From: Nitrospirota bacterium
Lineage (GTDB): Bacteria; Nitrospirota; Thermodesulfovibrionia; Thermodesulfovibrionales; Magnetobacteriaceae
Reading direction: 5' to 3'
Assembly: GCA_015233485.1 (NCBI GenBank)
Contig: JADFXO010000170.1
Coordinates: forward strand, 1 to 7,546
Length of the DNA: 7,546 nt
Position numbers and translations under genes: made by a program. Below are positions 1-5,901 of this stretch, one piece after another. A model generated the notes under the pieces. The model was not told the origin of the DNA, ran no database searches, and saw only the letters and a list, made by a program, of their open reading frames with translations. Positions within the stretch are counted from its first letter, which is position 1; each line of letters starts with the position of its first letter.

Positions 1-549
1 CACCCGGCCCTTTGTTATCATATCCGGTACGTTTCTGATGGCAGTGTGAATGGTTACGAGGATAACCCTTAACTGGCCCCCAACGAGCATCATCGCACAG
101 TCCTGTGTGCCGCTTAAGGCCGCAAGCATCTCCGTGTGGCCGGGATAGTTAATGCCGCCCTGCATGAGCGCCTCTTTGGAGATGGGTGCGGTGACAAGCG
201 CCGCAGCCTCTCCCTTTACCATGATTTCAACGGCACGCGTTATATATGCCGCCGCCGCCCTGCCCCCAATAGCAGTAGGGACGCGCTTTTGCCATTTTAG
301 CCCACTGACTGCCCCCACATCTATCATATTCAGGGTCCCTGTTTTAAAAATCGCGTCTGAGACCGAATCGATTACCCTGATTGCCAGTTTTATACCAAGC
401 AGCGCCGCGGCTTCCCTCAGCACATCGGCGTCGCCAATAAAAATTACCGCCGCGCCATCAAGCCGAATAAACGCCCTAAGGGCCACCTCAGGGCCTATGC
501 CCGCGGGGTCGCCCATGGTTATTAATATTTTTTTATCAGCGTTTTCCAC
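1..549 (-). CDS. pdxA: 4-hydroxythreonine-4-phosphate dehydrogenase PdxA, N-terminal 183 residues (runs off left edge)
   Basis: PdxA oxidises 4-phosphohydroxy-L-threonine with NAD in the DXP-dependent pyridoxal phosphate pathway; it is a cytosolic, metal-dependent dimer. Reading the minus strand from a GTG at 549 gives an uninterrupted frame to position 1. It opens with ITMGDPAGIGPEV (residues 10-22), the family's N-terminal signature. VTAPISKEAL (119-128) and PGHTEMLA (136-143) follow; H138-T139 match the substrate-contacting His-Thr pair (E. coli 136-137). H168 in VTIH matches the first metal ligand (E. coli H166). The other two metal-ligand motifs lie beyond the edge; full-length PdxA is about 330 residues. 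The start is inferred: an in-frame stop lies 14 codons upstream, GTG is the only common start codon before the signature, and its Shine-Dalgarno is weak. A 9-bp direct repeat (TTCCACAAT at 544-552 and 555-563) covers the start. The gene follows the aminotransferase by 28 nt and is probably co-transcribed with it. Confidence 0.93.
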   Translation of the reverse strand, partial: MENADKKILITMGDPAGIGPEVALRAFIRLDGAAVIFIGDADVLREAAALLGIKLAIRVIDSVSDAIFKTGTLNMIDVGAVSGLKWQKRVPTAIGGRAAAAYITRAVEIMVKGEAAALVTAPISKEALMQGGINYPGHTEMLAALSGTQDCAMMLVGGQLRVILVTIHTAIRNVPDMITKGRV

Positions 550-577
550 AATCGTTCCACAATAGTTTGTTATACCA

Positions 578-1438
578 TCATTGCCGGTATTTTACGTATT
601 GGTCCTTGTACCGGCAAAAGGCCTTCATCAGTCTGAGCGTTACCCCTCCAACCGGATATGAGACAGCGTCCACGGCGGTAACAGGCATAATCTCCATTGT
701 TGAATTGCTAACGAATACCTCGTGCGCCCTGTAGAGCGTTGCAGGGAAAAACTCACCCTCCGCTACCCCAAGCCCTGTCTCACAGGCGAGTTCCAATACC
801 TGGGCGCGCATAACGCCATCCAGTATTCCTGATTTTACAGACGGCGTATAAAGTATATCTTCTTTGACGAAAAATATATTCGACACCGAGCATTCGGCAA
901 GGTGGCCGTTTGCATTGAGCATAAGGGCCTCATGTGCCCCGGCGTCGTCGGCCATTGCCTTTGCCATGATGTTGTTTAAAAAGTTCAGCGACTTAATCAT
1001 AGGGTTAAGGGCGCCAGGCGGGGTTCGCATAATCTTCGCCGTAACGACCCTGATGCCATTGATATAATAGTCTTCGGGGTATGGCGTGAACGGCCTTGCT
1101 ATAATTACAATTGTGGGCTGCCCGCAAAGAGACATGCTTAGTCCGATTGGCCCTGTCCCCCTTGAAACAGACAGTCTGACGACGGCCTCCGTCAAATCAT
1201 TAGCGCTTAGTGTGTCATATATGGCCTCGTGCAATGATGAGTCTGGAAGAGGAAGGTTTAGCCTTATCATGCCGAGGGAGCGGCGAAGCCTTTTAATATG
1301 TTCGTTTATCCTGAATACTACGCCGTCGTATGCCCTCATGGTTTCGAAAACGCCATCGCCATACAAAAACCCGCGGTCAAAGACTGAGACCTTCGCGTCC
1401 GCCTCGGAAACAAGCTCACCGCTGAAGTATATCTTCAT
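578..1438 (-). CDS. Class IV PLP-dependent aminotransferase (IlvE / D-amino acid aminotransferase / PabC superfamily)
   Basis: This is a fold-type IV PLP enzyme of 286 residues, the usual length for the superfamily. Visible signatures are FDRGFLYGDGVFET (20-33), EHIKRL (46-51; the Arg normally holds the PLP phosphate), SRGTG (92-96), the Schiff-base lysine K149 in IKSLNFLNN, and E182 in LAECSVSNIFF, which contacts the pyridine nitrogen. A C-terminal VFVSNSTMEIMPV follows. These do not separate branched-chain aminotransferase from D-amino acid aminotransferase or 4-amino-4-deoxychorismate lyase, so no symbol is given. The nearby leuD makes a branched-chain role attractive but does not prove it. 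An upstream in-frame TTG (1495) would add 19 residues. I reject it because a consensus -10 box (1466-1471) lies inside that extension, while the ATG at 1438 sits about 20 nt after the predicted transcription start with a weak TAGG behind it. The downstream neighbour pdxA makes the cofactor this enzyme uses. Confidence 0.9.
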   Translation of the reverse strand: MKIYFSGELVSEADAKVSVFDRGFLYGDGVFETMRAYDGVVFRINEHIKRLRRSLGMIRLNLPLPDSSLHEAIYDTLSANDLTEAVVRLSVSRGTGPIGLSMSLCGQPTIVIIARPFTPYPEDYYINGIRVVTAKIMRTPPGALNPMIKSLNFLNNIMAKAMADDAGAHEALMLNANGHLAECSVSNIFFVKEDILYTPSVKSGILDGVMRAQVLELACETGLGVAEGEFFPATLYRAHEVFVSNSTMEIMPVTAVDAVSYPVGGVTLRLMKAFCRYKDQYVKYRQ

Positions 1439-1465
1439 GAAAAAAAACCTATCACTGCCGCGAGT

Positions 1466-1495
1466 ATTATACACGCCTTTGAAAGGTTTACGCAA
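1466..1495 (-). promoter_or_regulatory. Probable sigma-70-type promoter of the aminotransferase-pdxA unit
   Basis: On the minus strand a perfect TATAAT lies at 1471-1466. An imperfect -35 element, TTGCGT, lies at 1495-1490, with an 18-nt spacer. The predicted start of transcription is near 1459, leaving a leader of about 20 nt before the ATG at 1438. The -35 matches consensus at only three positions, so confidence rests on the -10 box and its placement. Confidence 0.5.
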
Positions 1496-1569
1496 ATAAG
1501 TTTCACAGCAGTTTACCGGAAGGCCGGGAGACCCTCCGGGGGCTGGCTGAGCACGGTTTCTGTCAGGCG

Positions 1570-1761
1570 CTATTTGCCGGCGTTGTCTATTTTTGATATA
1601 AGTTCCATAAAAAACAAATGCATACCGTACGGGGTGTCGTTCATAGGCTGTTGTTTTTCGACCATAGACGAAGTCAACAGTAAATCAGTAGAGTCTGCCA
1701 TGAAAGTGAGCATTGCCTTGATTTTGTCTAATTCGTCGCTTGACTGTGTAGTTTTTTGCAT
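1570..1761 (-). CDS. Small uncharacterised protein, 63 residues
   Basis: I do not recognise this protein. It starts MQKTTQSSDELDKIKAML and has no signal peptide, cysteine or obvious metal site. Two stretches look helical and amphipathic (about residues 9-30 and 46-60), separated by a polar segment with NDTPYG. The ATG at 1761 is chosen because GGAGGGG (1770-1764) lies just upstream. A longer in-frame start at 1839 would add 26 residues encoded by the AT-rich control region and would run through the likely promoter. The gene is transcribed divergently from the ribbon-helix-helix regulator, and the two share the palindromic region between them. That suggests the small protein may be a target or partner of the regulator, but this is inference from position only. 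A 131-nt gap separates it from the aminotransferase start, and that gene has its own promoter, so the two are probably separate units. Confidence 0.6.
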   Translation of the reverse strand: MQKTTQSSDELDKIKAMLTFMADSTDLLLTSSMVEKQQPMNDTPYGMHLFFMELISKIDNAGK

Positions 1762-1791
1762 TTCCCCTCCATTTGATTTTATTTTGCATAT

Positions 1792-1880
1792 AATGTTAGC
1801 ATTGTTAGCAATGTACACTATCTTTATATACTTTGTCAAGTGTATAAAGTATATAAAGAGTATATTTTATAAAATATATT
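1792..1880. promoter_or_regulatory. Palindromic, repeat-rich operator-like region between divergent genes
   Basis: Three kinds of repeat are stacked in about 90 nt. TGTTAGCA occurs twice as a direct repeat with a 9-nt period (1794-1801, 1803-1810). TCTTTATATACTTT (1821-1834) is exactly complementary, inverted, to AAAGTATATAAAGA (1846-1859), with an 11-nt gap. A perfect 18-bp palindrome, TATATTTTATAAAATATA, occupies 1861-1878, just ahead of the regulator's ribosome binding site. A plus-strand promoter for the regulator is less clear; TTGTTA (1802-1807) with TATATA (1825-1830) and a 17-nt spacer is one option. RHH proteins bind short repeated or palindromic operators as dimers and often repress their own operon, so autoregulation by the adjacent RHH protein is the natural inference. 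The AT-richness alone makes some palindromes likely by chance; the 14-bp and 18-bp perfect matches are less easily dismissed. Confidence 0.5.
1810..1839 (-). promoter_or_regulatory. Candidate promoter of the 63-residue gene
   Basis: The minus strand carries a perfect TTGACA at 1839-1834 and TACATT (4 of 6 matches to the -10 consensus) at 1815-1810, with an 18-nt spacer. Transcription would start near 1803, about 40 nt before the ATG at 1761. The -35 box begins inside the loop between the arms of a 14-bp inverted repeat (1821-1834 and 1846-1859), so a protein bound there would block it. Confidence 0.45.
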
Positions 1881-1896
1881 TTTATAGGAGGTATGT

Positions 1897-2157
1897 ATGA
1901 CGCAGGAAGAGCCGGCCAAAGACGAAAAGGTCGTTTTCTTTACGTCTCATTCACAGTTAGAAAAGATAGAGAACTTCAGGTTTGACAACAGAATCGGCTC
2001 AAGGGCAGAGGCTATAAGAAATCTGATAGACATAGCCATAGAAACCATACGTGAAAAAAAAAAGGCTTCTCAACCTTATGAATCCGGCATGTTGATTGCC
2101 GCGGAGCAGCAGAAAAGGTATGAAGGCAAGGTAAAATCGCCTCAAAAGAAAAAATAA
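1897..2157 (+). CDS. Ribbon-helix-helix (CopG/Arc/MetJ-type) DNA-binding protein, 86 residues
   Basis: The protein has the layout of an RHH regulator or antitoxin: a short beta strand KVVFFTS (11-17), helix A from about 18 to 33 (HSQLEKIENFRFDNRI), then the typical turn and helix B GSRAEAIRNLIDIAIE (34-49). The Ser-Arg-x-Glu-Ala-Ile-Arg pattern in helix B is the family hallmark. In this fold the paired beta strands of a dimer enter the major groove. The C-terminal 35 residues are charged and lysine-rich and are not recognised. The ATG at 1897 is supported by AGGAGGT at 1886-1892. The gene is preceded by a palindromic region that is a likely operator, and leuD starts 16 nt after its stop, so the two are probably co-transcribed. 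No toxin-like gene follows, which favours a regulator over an antitoxin, although the divergent 63-residue protein remains a possible partner. Its target is unknown. Confidence 0.82.
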   Translation: MTQEEPAKDEKVVFFTSHSQLEKIENFRFDNRIGSRAEAIRNLIDIAIETIREKKKASQPYESGMLIAAEQQKRYEGKVKSPQKKK

Positions 2158-2173
2158 TTATAAGGAGACAGAC

Positions 2174-2668
2174 ATGTTGTTTAATGGAAGGGTATGGAAG
2201 TTTGGAAGAGACATCGACACAGATGCGATTATTCCCGCGAGGTACTTAAACACATCTGACCCGGAAGAACTGGCCCGGCACGTCATGGAGGATGCGGACA
2301 AGGATTTCCCCCAAAAGGTTAAATCCGGCGATATTATAGTCGCCGCGGAGAACTTCGGCTGCGGCTCATCAAGGGAACATGCCCCTATTGCTATAAAGGC
2401 CGCCGGGGTTGCGGCGGTCGTGGCAAAGAGTTTTGCGAGGATTTTCTACAGGAACGCCTTTAATATCGGGCTGCCGATTTTTGAATCCATAGGCGCGGCA
2501 GATGGCATTAAGGAGGGCGATGTCGTGGAGATAGACGCCGACAGGGGATTAATAAAAAACACAACCACGAAGGAAGAGTTTAAGGCCCAACCAATCCCAC
2601 CGTTTATGCAGGAACTAATAACCGCGGGCGGCCTTATACAGTGGACCAAAAAGAAGATAAACACCTAA
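2174..2668 (+). CDS. leuD: 3-isopropylmalate dehydratase small subunit LeuD
   Basis: LeuD pairs with the iron-sulfur large subunit LeuC to isomerise 2-isopropylmalate to 3-isopropylmalate in leucine synthesis in the cytosol. At 164 residues it is the short form common in archaea and many non-enteric bacteria (enteric LeuD is about 200). Visible features are the start GRVWKFGRDIDTDAIIPARY (5-24), YLNT (24-27) in the substrate-specificity loop, and FGCGSSREHAP (61-71), the swivelling-domain signature that carries the substrate-binding Ser-Arg. SFARIFYRNAFNIGLP follows. The related homoaconitase and methylmalate (citraconate) dehydratase small subunits look similar, so the substrate is assigned by family and not proven. 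AAGGAG at 2162-2167, 6 nt before the ATG, supports the start. leuC is not adjacent: the upstream gene is the RHH regulator and a terminator follows downstream, so LeuC must be encoded elsewhere. Confidence 0.92.
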   Translation: MLFNGRVWKFGRDIDTDAIIPARYLNTSDPEELARHVMEDADKDFPQKVKSGDIIVAAENFGCGSSREHAPIAIKAAGVAAVVAKSFARIFYRNAFNIGLPIFESIGAADGIKEGDVVEIDADRGLIKNTTTKEEFKAQPIPPFMQELITAGGLIQWTKKKINT

Positions 2669-2692
2669 AGGGGCTGTAAGAAGCCGCACCAA

Positions 2693-2727
2693 ACACAAAA
2701 GGCGATGTCCTCCATCGCCTTTTGTGT
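2693..2727. terminator. Bidirectional intrinsic terminator between leuD and the cytochrome gene
   Basis: ACACAAAAGGCGATG (2693-2707) and CATCGCCTTTTGTGT (2713-2727) form a perfect 15-bp stem around a 5-nt loop. The GC-rich core is flanked by an A tract on one side and TTTT on the other, so it reads as an intrinsic terminator from both directions. It lies 24 nt after the leuD stop and 24 nt after the convergent cytochrome stop, ideally placed to end both transcripts. Confidence 0.88.
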
Positions 2728-2735
2728 GGGTTTCT

Positions 2736-2753
2736 GCCGTTATCGGCTTTTTT
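2736..2753 (+). terminator. Possible second, weak plus-strand terminator
   Basis: GCCG (2736-2739) and CGGC (2744-2747) form a 4-bp stem with a TTAT loop, followed by six T residues (2748-2753). It could catch read-through past the stronger stem upstream. The stem is short and the T run overlaps the cytochrome stop codon on the other strand, so it may be coincidental. Confidence 0.3.
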
Positions 2754-3000
2754 ATTTGAGACCCAAGTCTGCTGCTGCTGCCTTTAATCCTGCTTCGTCT
2801 GCGCTGGCCGCCTTCATCATAGGGCTTTTGGATTCTTTGGAAGCCTTGACAAATTCATCGGCAGTCTTAAACTTAGCCGTTAGGGCGGCTTTGTCAGGGG
2901 CTGTTTTTCCGCTATGGCAGCCCTGGCACTTGTCCCAGCCGGCAAAGGCCAATGACGCAAATCCCAAAACCAAAACGAGAGTCAATGCTAATCTTCTCAC
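2752..3000 (-). CDS. Small exported mono-haem c-type cytochrome, 82 residues
   Basis: The protein has a Sec-type signal peptide: MRR, a hydrophobic run from residue 4 to 19, and probable cleavage after A20 (AFA|G). Close behind is a single haem-attachment motif CQGCH (25-29). The mature protein is about 62 residues, small for a class I cytochrome c. M61 or M62 in SPMMKAA is the likely sixth haem ligand, as in other short cytochromes. The expected role is electron transfer in the periplasm; the partner is not indicated by neighbours, since the gene stands alone. It starts with GTG at 3000, which is secure because AAGGAGGTGA, a near-ideal Shine-Dalgarno, lies at 3017-3008, 7 nt upstream. The transcript is probably monocistronic, from the extended -10 promoter near 3060 to the bidirectional terminator at 2693-2727. 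Confidence 0.9.
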   Translation of the reverse strand: MRRLALTLVLVLGFASLAFAGWDKCQGCHSGKTAPDKAALTAKFKTADEFVKASKESKSPMMKAASADEAGLKAAAADLGLK

Positions 3001-3056
3001 TATCGAATCACCTCCTTTTGTATAGATTTACCATGCCTGCATTAATATAGCTCCGC

Positions 3057-3065
3057 ATTATAACA
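3057..3065 (-). promoter_or_regulatory. Extended -10 promoter of the cytochrome gene
   Basis: On the minus strand a perfect TATAAT (3062-3057) is preceded by TGT (3065-3063), giving the TGn extension that can replace a -35 box. No convincing -35 is present at 16-18 nt. Transcription would begin near 3050, leaving a leader of about 50 nt that contains the strong Shine-Dalgarno. Confidence 0.55.
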
Positions 3066-3304
3066 ATTAAACTATGGTAATTGCGATAATTATTTTGACA
3101 ACTGGCGTCATACCAAAATGCAAGAAGAAATAAGCTGGCAACACACCCCCACATGTGCAGCAGAGACAGACAGATGCAGGCAGCACATCCTCAACAACAT
3201 GACAATAGAGTTCAAACCAACCGCATGACGTGGAAATATGTTCAGTGGCGCCGTAATTAATTTAATGCTTTACTTTAGATAATGTTTTTTTGAATAATAG
3301 AACT
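3066..3304. other. Intergenic region between the cytochrome and clpS promoters, mostly unexplained
   Basis: This stretch separates divergent genes and is longer than promoters require. It holds a perfect TTGACA on the plus strand (3095-3100) without a good -10 box at 16-18 nt. An ATG at 3118 opens a 36-codon frame ending at 3228 with no Shine-Dalgarno. There is a weak 6-bp inverted repeat, ATGTGC/GCACAT (3153-3158, 3183-3188), around a CAGACAG-rich segment. GATAAT (3278-3283) is a possible -10 box for clpS, with a poor -35. No tRNA, riboswitch or terminator is recognisable. Confidence 0.5.
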
Positions 3305-3613
3305 ATGCCTGAAGGGAAGTTCAGAGAGCTGTTTGAGGACATGACGGCAAACAAGCTGAAGCTGCCGCCGATGTTCAGGGTGTATCTGCTGAATGACGAC
3401 TACACAACGATGGATTTCGTTGTAACGGTGCTGGAGACGATATTTCATAAGACTGCGGCTGAGGCGACACAGATAATGCTGCACGTACATAAGCAAGGCT
3501 CCGGCCTTTGCGGCGTTTACACAAGGGATATTGCCGAGACAAAGGTGGTGCGCGTGCGTGAGCTGGCCGAAAAAAACGATTTTCCTCTGATGTGCATGAT
3601 GGAAAAGGAATAG
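3305..3613 (+). CDS. clpS: ATP-dependent Clp protease adaptor ClpS
   Basis: ClpS is the cytosolic N-recognin of bacteria. It binds proteins with N-terminal Leu, Phe, Tyr or Trp and hands them to the ClpA N-domain. The 102-residue frame has a short variable N-terminal tail (1-20) followed by the conserved core from PPMFRVYLLNDDYTTMDFVV (21-40). N30 and D31 correspond to the residues that hold the substrate alpha-amino group (E. coli N34, D35), M36 corresponds to the gatekeeper Met40, and H62 in MLHVHKQG corresponds to H66. The end, GVYTRDIAETKVVRVRELAE, is typical. The start is uncertain: the ATG at 3305 lacks a clear Shine-Dalgarno, and a TTG at 3290 would add five residues. I prefer the ATG because the only nearby -10-like box (3278-3283) would start transcription near 3290. 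clpA follows after 35 nt, the usual arrangement for this pair. Confidence 0.95.
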   Translation: MPEGKFRELFEDMTANKLKLPPMFRVYLLNDDYTTMDFVVTVLETIFHKTAAEATQIMLHVHKQGSGLCGVYTRDIAETKVVRVRELAEKNDFPLMCMMEKE

Positions 3614-3648
3614 CTTAACAGCTAAAAGAGACTAATGCGGGGCAAAGT

Positions 3649-5901
3649 ATGATAAATAAAGAACTTGAAATCAGCCTTGAGGCAACAATAAGGGAGGCCA
3701 AGGGCAGGCATCACGAGTATTTGTCAATAGAACATATACTATTTGCGGTACTGCACGACGAAAAGGGTATCGAGATAGTCACAAGCTGCGGCGGAAATGT
3801 AGATAAATTAAAGCTCATGCTGAGGGATTTTTTTGGAGAGAAGATCCCGAAAATATCCTCAGAGAAGGACGAGTTTCCACAGCCGACGGTAGGCTTTCAC
3901 TGGGTGTTGCAGCGCGCGCTGGCGCACATACAGTCATCAGGCAAGGTGGAGGTGGACGCGGGGGACCTGCTCGCGTCGATTTTTATCGAGACCGACTCCT
4001 ACGCGGTATATTTTCTGAAAAAAGAAAATATCACCAAACTGGACATCCTCAACTACATATCGCACGGGATATCAAAGGAGAGCCAGTCAACAGATGACCC
4101 GGAACACCCGGAAAACGAAGACGCCGACCCTGCCGTGAAGACTCAACACCAGCCGTTAAAGCAATTTACAGTAAACCTGATAGACAAGGCCGCAAAAGGC
4201 GATATAGACCCGATAGTGGGCAGAGACTCAGAGCTTCAGCGAATGATACAAATCCTCAGCCGGCGCAAGAAAAACAACCCTGTATTCGTGGGAGAGCCGG
4301 GCGTGGGCAAGACGGCCATTGTCGAGGGTCTCGCGCTTAAGATACATCAGCAGGAGGTGGCACAACCGCTAAAAAACGCAAAACTATTTCTACTGGATAT
4401 GGGCGGGCTGATAGCGGGGACTAAATTTCGCGGGGAGTTTGAAGCGCGCCTGAAGGCGACGATTGAATCGCTGAAAAAGATGAAAAACGCAATCCTGTTC
4501 ATAGACGAAATCCACACGGTTATCGGGGCCGGGGCAACAAGCGGCGGCTCGCTGGATGCCTCAAATATCCTGAAGCCGGTACTTAATTCAGGCAAGCTGC
4601 GCTGCATCGGGGCAACCACATATGAAGAGTACAAGAATTATTTCGACAAGGACAGGGCGCTATCAAGACGGTTTCAGAAGATCGAGCTTTCCGAACCCTC
4701 AATCGACGAGACATATAAGATATTAAACGGACTGAAATCCCGTTATGAGAAATTCCATAACGTAAAATATACGTCAAAGGCGCTAAGAGTTGCCTCCGAG
4801 CTGTCGGCGAAATATATTAATGACAAATTCCTGCCCGACAAGGCTATAGACATAATCGACGAGGCGGGGGCATATCTGAAACTCAACTCCCCGGGCCACC
4901 ATACAGTAGGACAGCTTGAGATAGAGCGAGTCGTCTCAAAAATCGCTAAAATCCCGGTCAGGAGCGTAACCACGACCGAGGCTGATAAGTTAAAAGCACT
5001 CGACACGCAGCTAAAAAGCAAGGTCTTCGGGCAGGACGGCGCAATAAACTCACTTGTTACCGCGATAAAGCGCTCGCGCGCCGGGCTTGGCAGCGTTGAT
5101 AAACCCACAGGCTCATTTCTCTTTACCGGCCCTACGGGCGTGGGGAAAACAGAGATTGCCAAACAGTTGGCCGAGGCGCTGGGAATAAGCTTTATTCGAT
5201 TCGATATGAGTGAATACATGGAAAAACACACCGTTGCGAGGCTTATAGGGGCGCCTCCGGGTTATGTGGGATTTGAACAGGGCGGGCCTCTTACCGACGC
5301 CATCAGAAAGACCCCCTATTGTGCCGTCTTGTTCGACGAGATAGAAAAGGCGCACCCCGACGTGTTTAACATCCTCCTTCAGATAATGGACTACGCCACC
5401 CTCACAGACAACAACGGGAAAAAGGCCGATTTTCGCAATGTCATAGTTATTATGACCTCAAACGCCGGTTCGCAGGAAATGGACAGAAACACAATCGGCT
5501 TTGGCGACAGGACTAAAGACACAGCCTCAAAGGGAAAAGACGCCCTGAACAAGTTATTCAGCCCGGAGTTCAGAAACCGCCTTGACGACACAATACATTT
5601 TAACCCGTTAAACCACGAGATCATGCTTCTGGTGGTGGATAAATTCATCGGGGAACTGATCGAACAGCTCCACAAAAAGAGGGTATCAATAGATATCTCA
5701 GACGAGGCAAGGCAGCGTCTTGCCGAAAAGGGTTATGACAGGCGCTACGGCGCCCGCCCCCTTGGCAGGGTAATCCAGACGGAGATAAAGACGGCCCTCT
5801 CTGAGGAGATACTCTTTGGCAGACTTCAAAAAGGCGGCAAGGTCTATATTGATATAAAAGACGGCAAGATCGACTTCACATACGAGACCGAAGACAGGTA
5901 A
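3649..5901 (+). CDS. clpA: ATP-dependent Clp protease ATP-binding subunit ClpA
   Basis: ClpA is the hexameric AAA+ unfoldase that feeds substrates into ClpP. At 750 residues it matches E. coli ClpA (758). A Clp N-domain, the docking site for ClpS, spans about 1-140, followed by an acidic linker (145-165). The D1 AAA module has Walker A GEPGVGKT (215-222), pore loop GTKFRG (257-262; Phe replaces the usual Tyr), Walker B ILFIDE (282-287) and arginine fingers R340-R341. The D2 module has Walker A GPTGVGKT (494-501), Walker B AVLFDE (559-564), pore loop GYVG (538-541), sensor 1 TSN (603-605) and sensor 2 GARPL (701-705). No middle coiled-coil domain lies between D1 and D2, which rules out ClpB and ClpC. 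The ClpP-docking tripeptide is IGF (616-618) instead of the enteric IGL, so ClpP interaction is expected. clpP is not in the window. The ATG at 3649 has GGGG about 9 nt upstream. Confidence 0.97.
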   Translation: MINKELEISLEATIREAKGRHHEYLSIEHILFAVLHDEKGIEIVTSCGGNVDKLKLMLRDFFGEKIPKISSEKDEFPQPTVGFHWVLQRALAHIQSSGKVEVDAGDLLASIFIETDSYAVYFLKKENITKLDILNYISHGISKESQSTDDPEHPENEDADPAVKTQHQPLKQFTVNLIDKAAKGDIDPIVGRDSELQRMIQILSRRKKNNPVFVGEPGVGKTAIVEGLALKIHQQEVAQPLKNAKLFLLDMGGLIAGTKFRGEFEARLKATIESLKKMKNAILFIDEIHTVIGAGATSGGSLDASNILKPVLNSGKLRCIGATTYEEYKNYFDKDRALSRRFQKIELSEPSIDETYKILNGLKSRYEKFHNVKYTSKALRVASELSAKYINDKFLPDKAIDIIDEAGAYLKLNSPGHHTVGQLEIERVVSKIAKIPVRSVTTTEADKLKALDTQLKSKVFGQDGAINSLVTAIKRSRAGLGSVDKPTGSFLFTGPTGVGKTEIAKQLAEALGISFIRFDMSEYMEKHTVARLIGAPPGYVGFEQGGPLTDAIRKTPYCAVLFDEIEKAHPDVFNILLQIMDYATLTDNNGKKADFRNVIVIMTSNAGSQEMDRNTIGFGDRTKDTASKGKDALNKLFSPEFRNRLDDTIHFNPLNHEIMLLVVDKFIGELIEQLHKKRVSIDISDEARQRLAEKGYDRRYGARPLGRVIQTEIKTALSEEILFGRLQKGGKVYIDIKDGKIDFTYETEDR

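Noticed and set aside
152..565. Plus-strand 137-codon open frame
   Set aside because: It is antisense to pdxA, whose minus-strand frame shows family motifs throughout; the plus frame is Ala/Ser-rich low-complexity sequence.
1439..1495. Nineteen-residue N-terminal extension of the aminotransferase from a TTG at 1495
   Set aside because: A consensus -10 promoter box lies inside it, and the family N-terminus aligns to the ATG at 1438.
1515..1545. GC-rich imperfect hairpin between the 63-residue gene and the aminotransferase as a terminator
   Set aside because: The stem is interrupted by a bulge and no T run follows on the minus strand, so termination is not supported.
1762..1839. Twenty-six-residue N-terminal extension of the 63-residue protein
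   Set aside because: It would be read through the AT-rich operator-like DNA and the candidate promoter, whereas the ATG at 1761 has a strong ribosome binding site.
1574..1900. Plus-strand 108-codon open frame opposite the 63-residue gene
   Set aside because: No ribosome binding site; its hydrophobic tail is just translated AT-rich control DNA, and it overlaps the RHH start in another frame.
1897..2157. Classical type II toxin-antitoxin operon
   Set aside because: The gene directly downstream of the RHH protein is leuD and not a toxin, and the divergent small protein has no recognisable toxin motif.
3118..3228. 36-codon open frame as a gene
   Set aside because: No Shine-Dalgarno and no recognisable protein features; kept only as part of the intergenic observation.
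4743..5231. Minus-strand 162-codon open frame inside clpA
   Set aside because: Shadow of a strongly conserved gene; serine-rich composition and no ribosome binding site.
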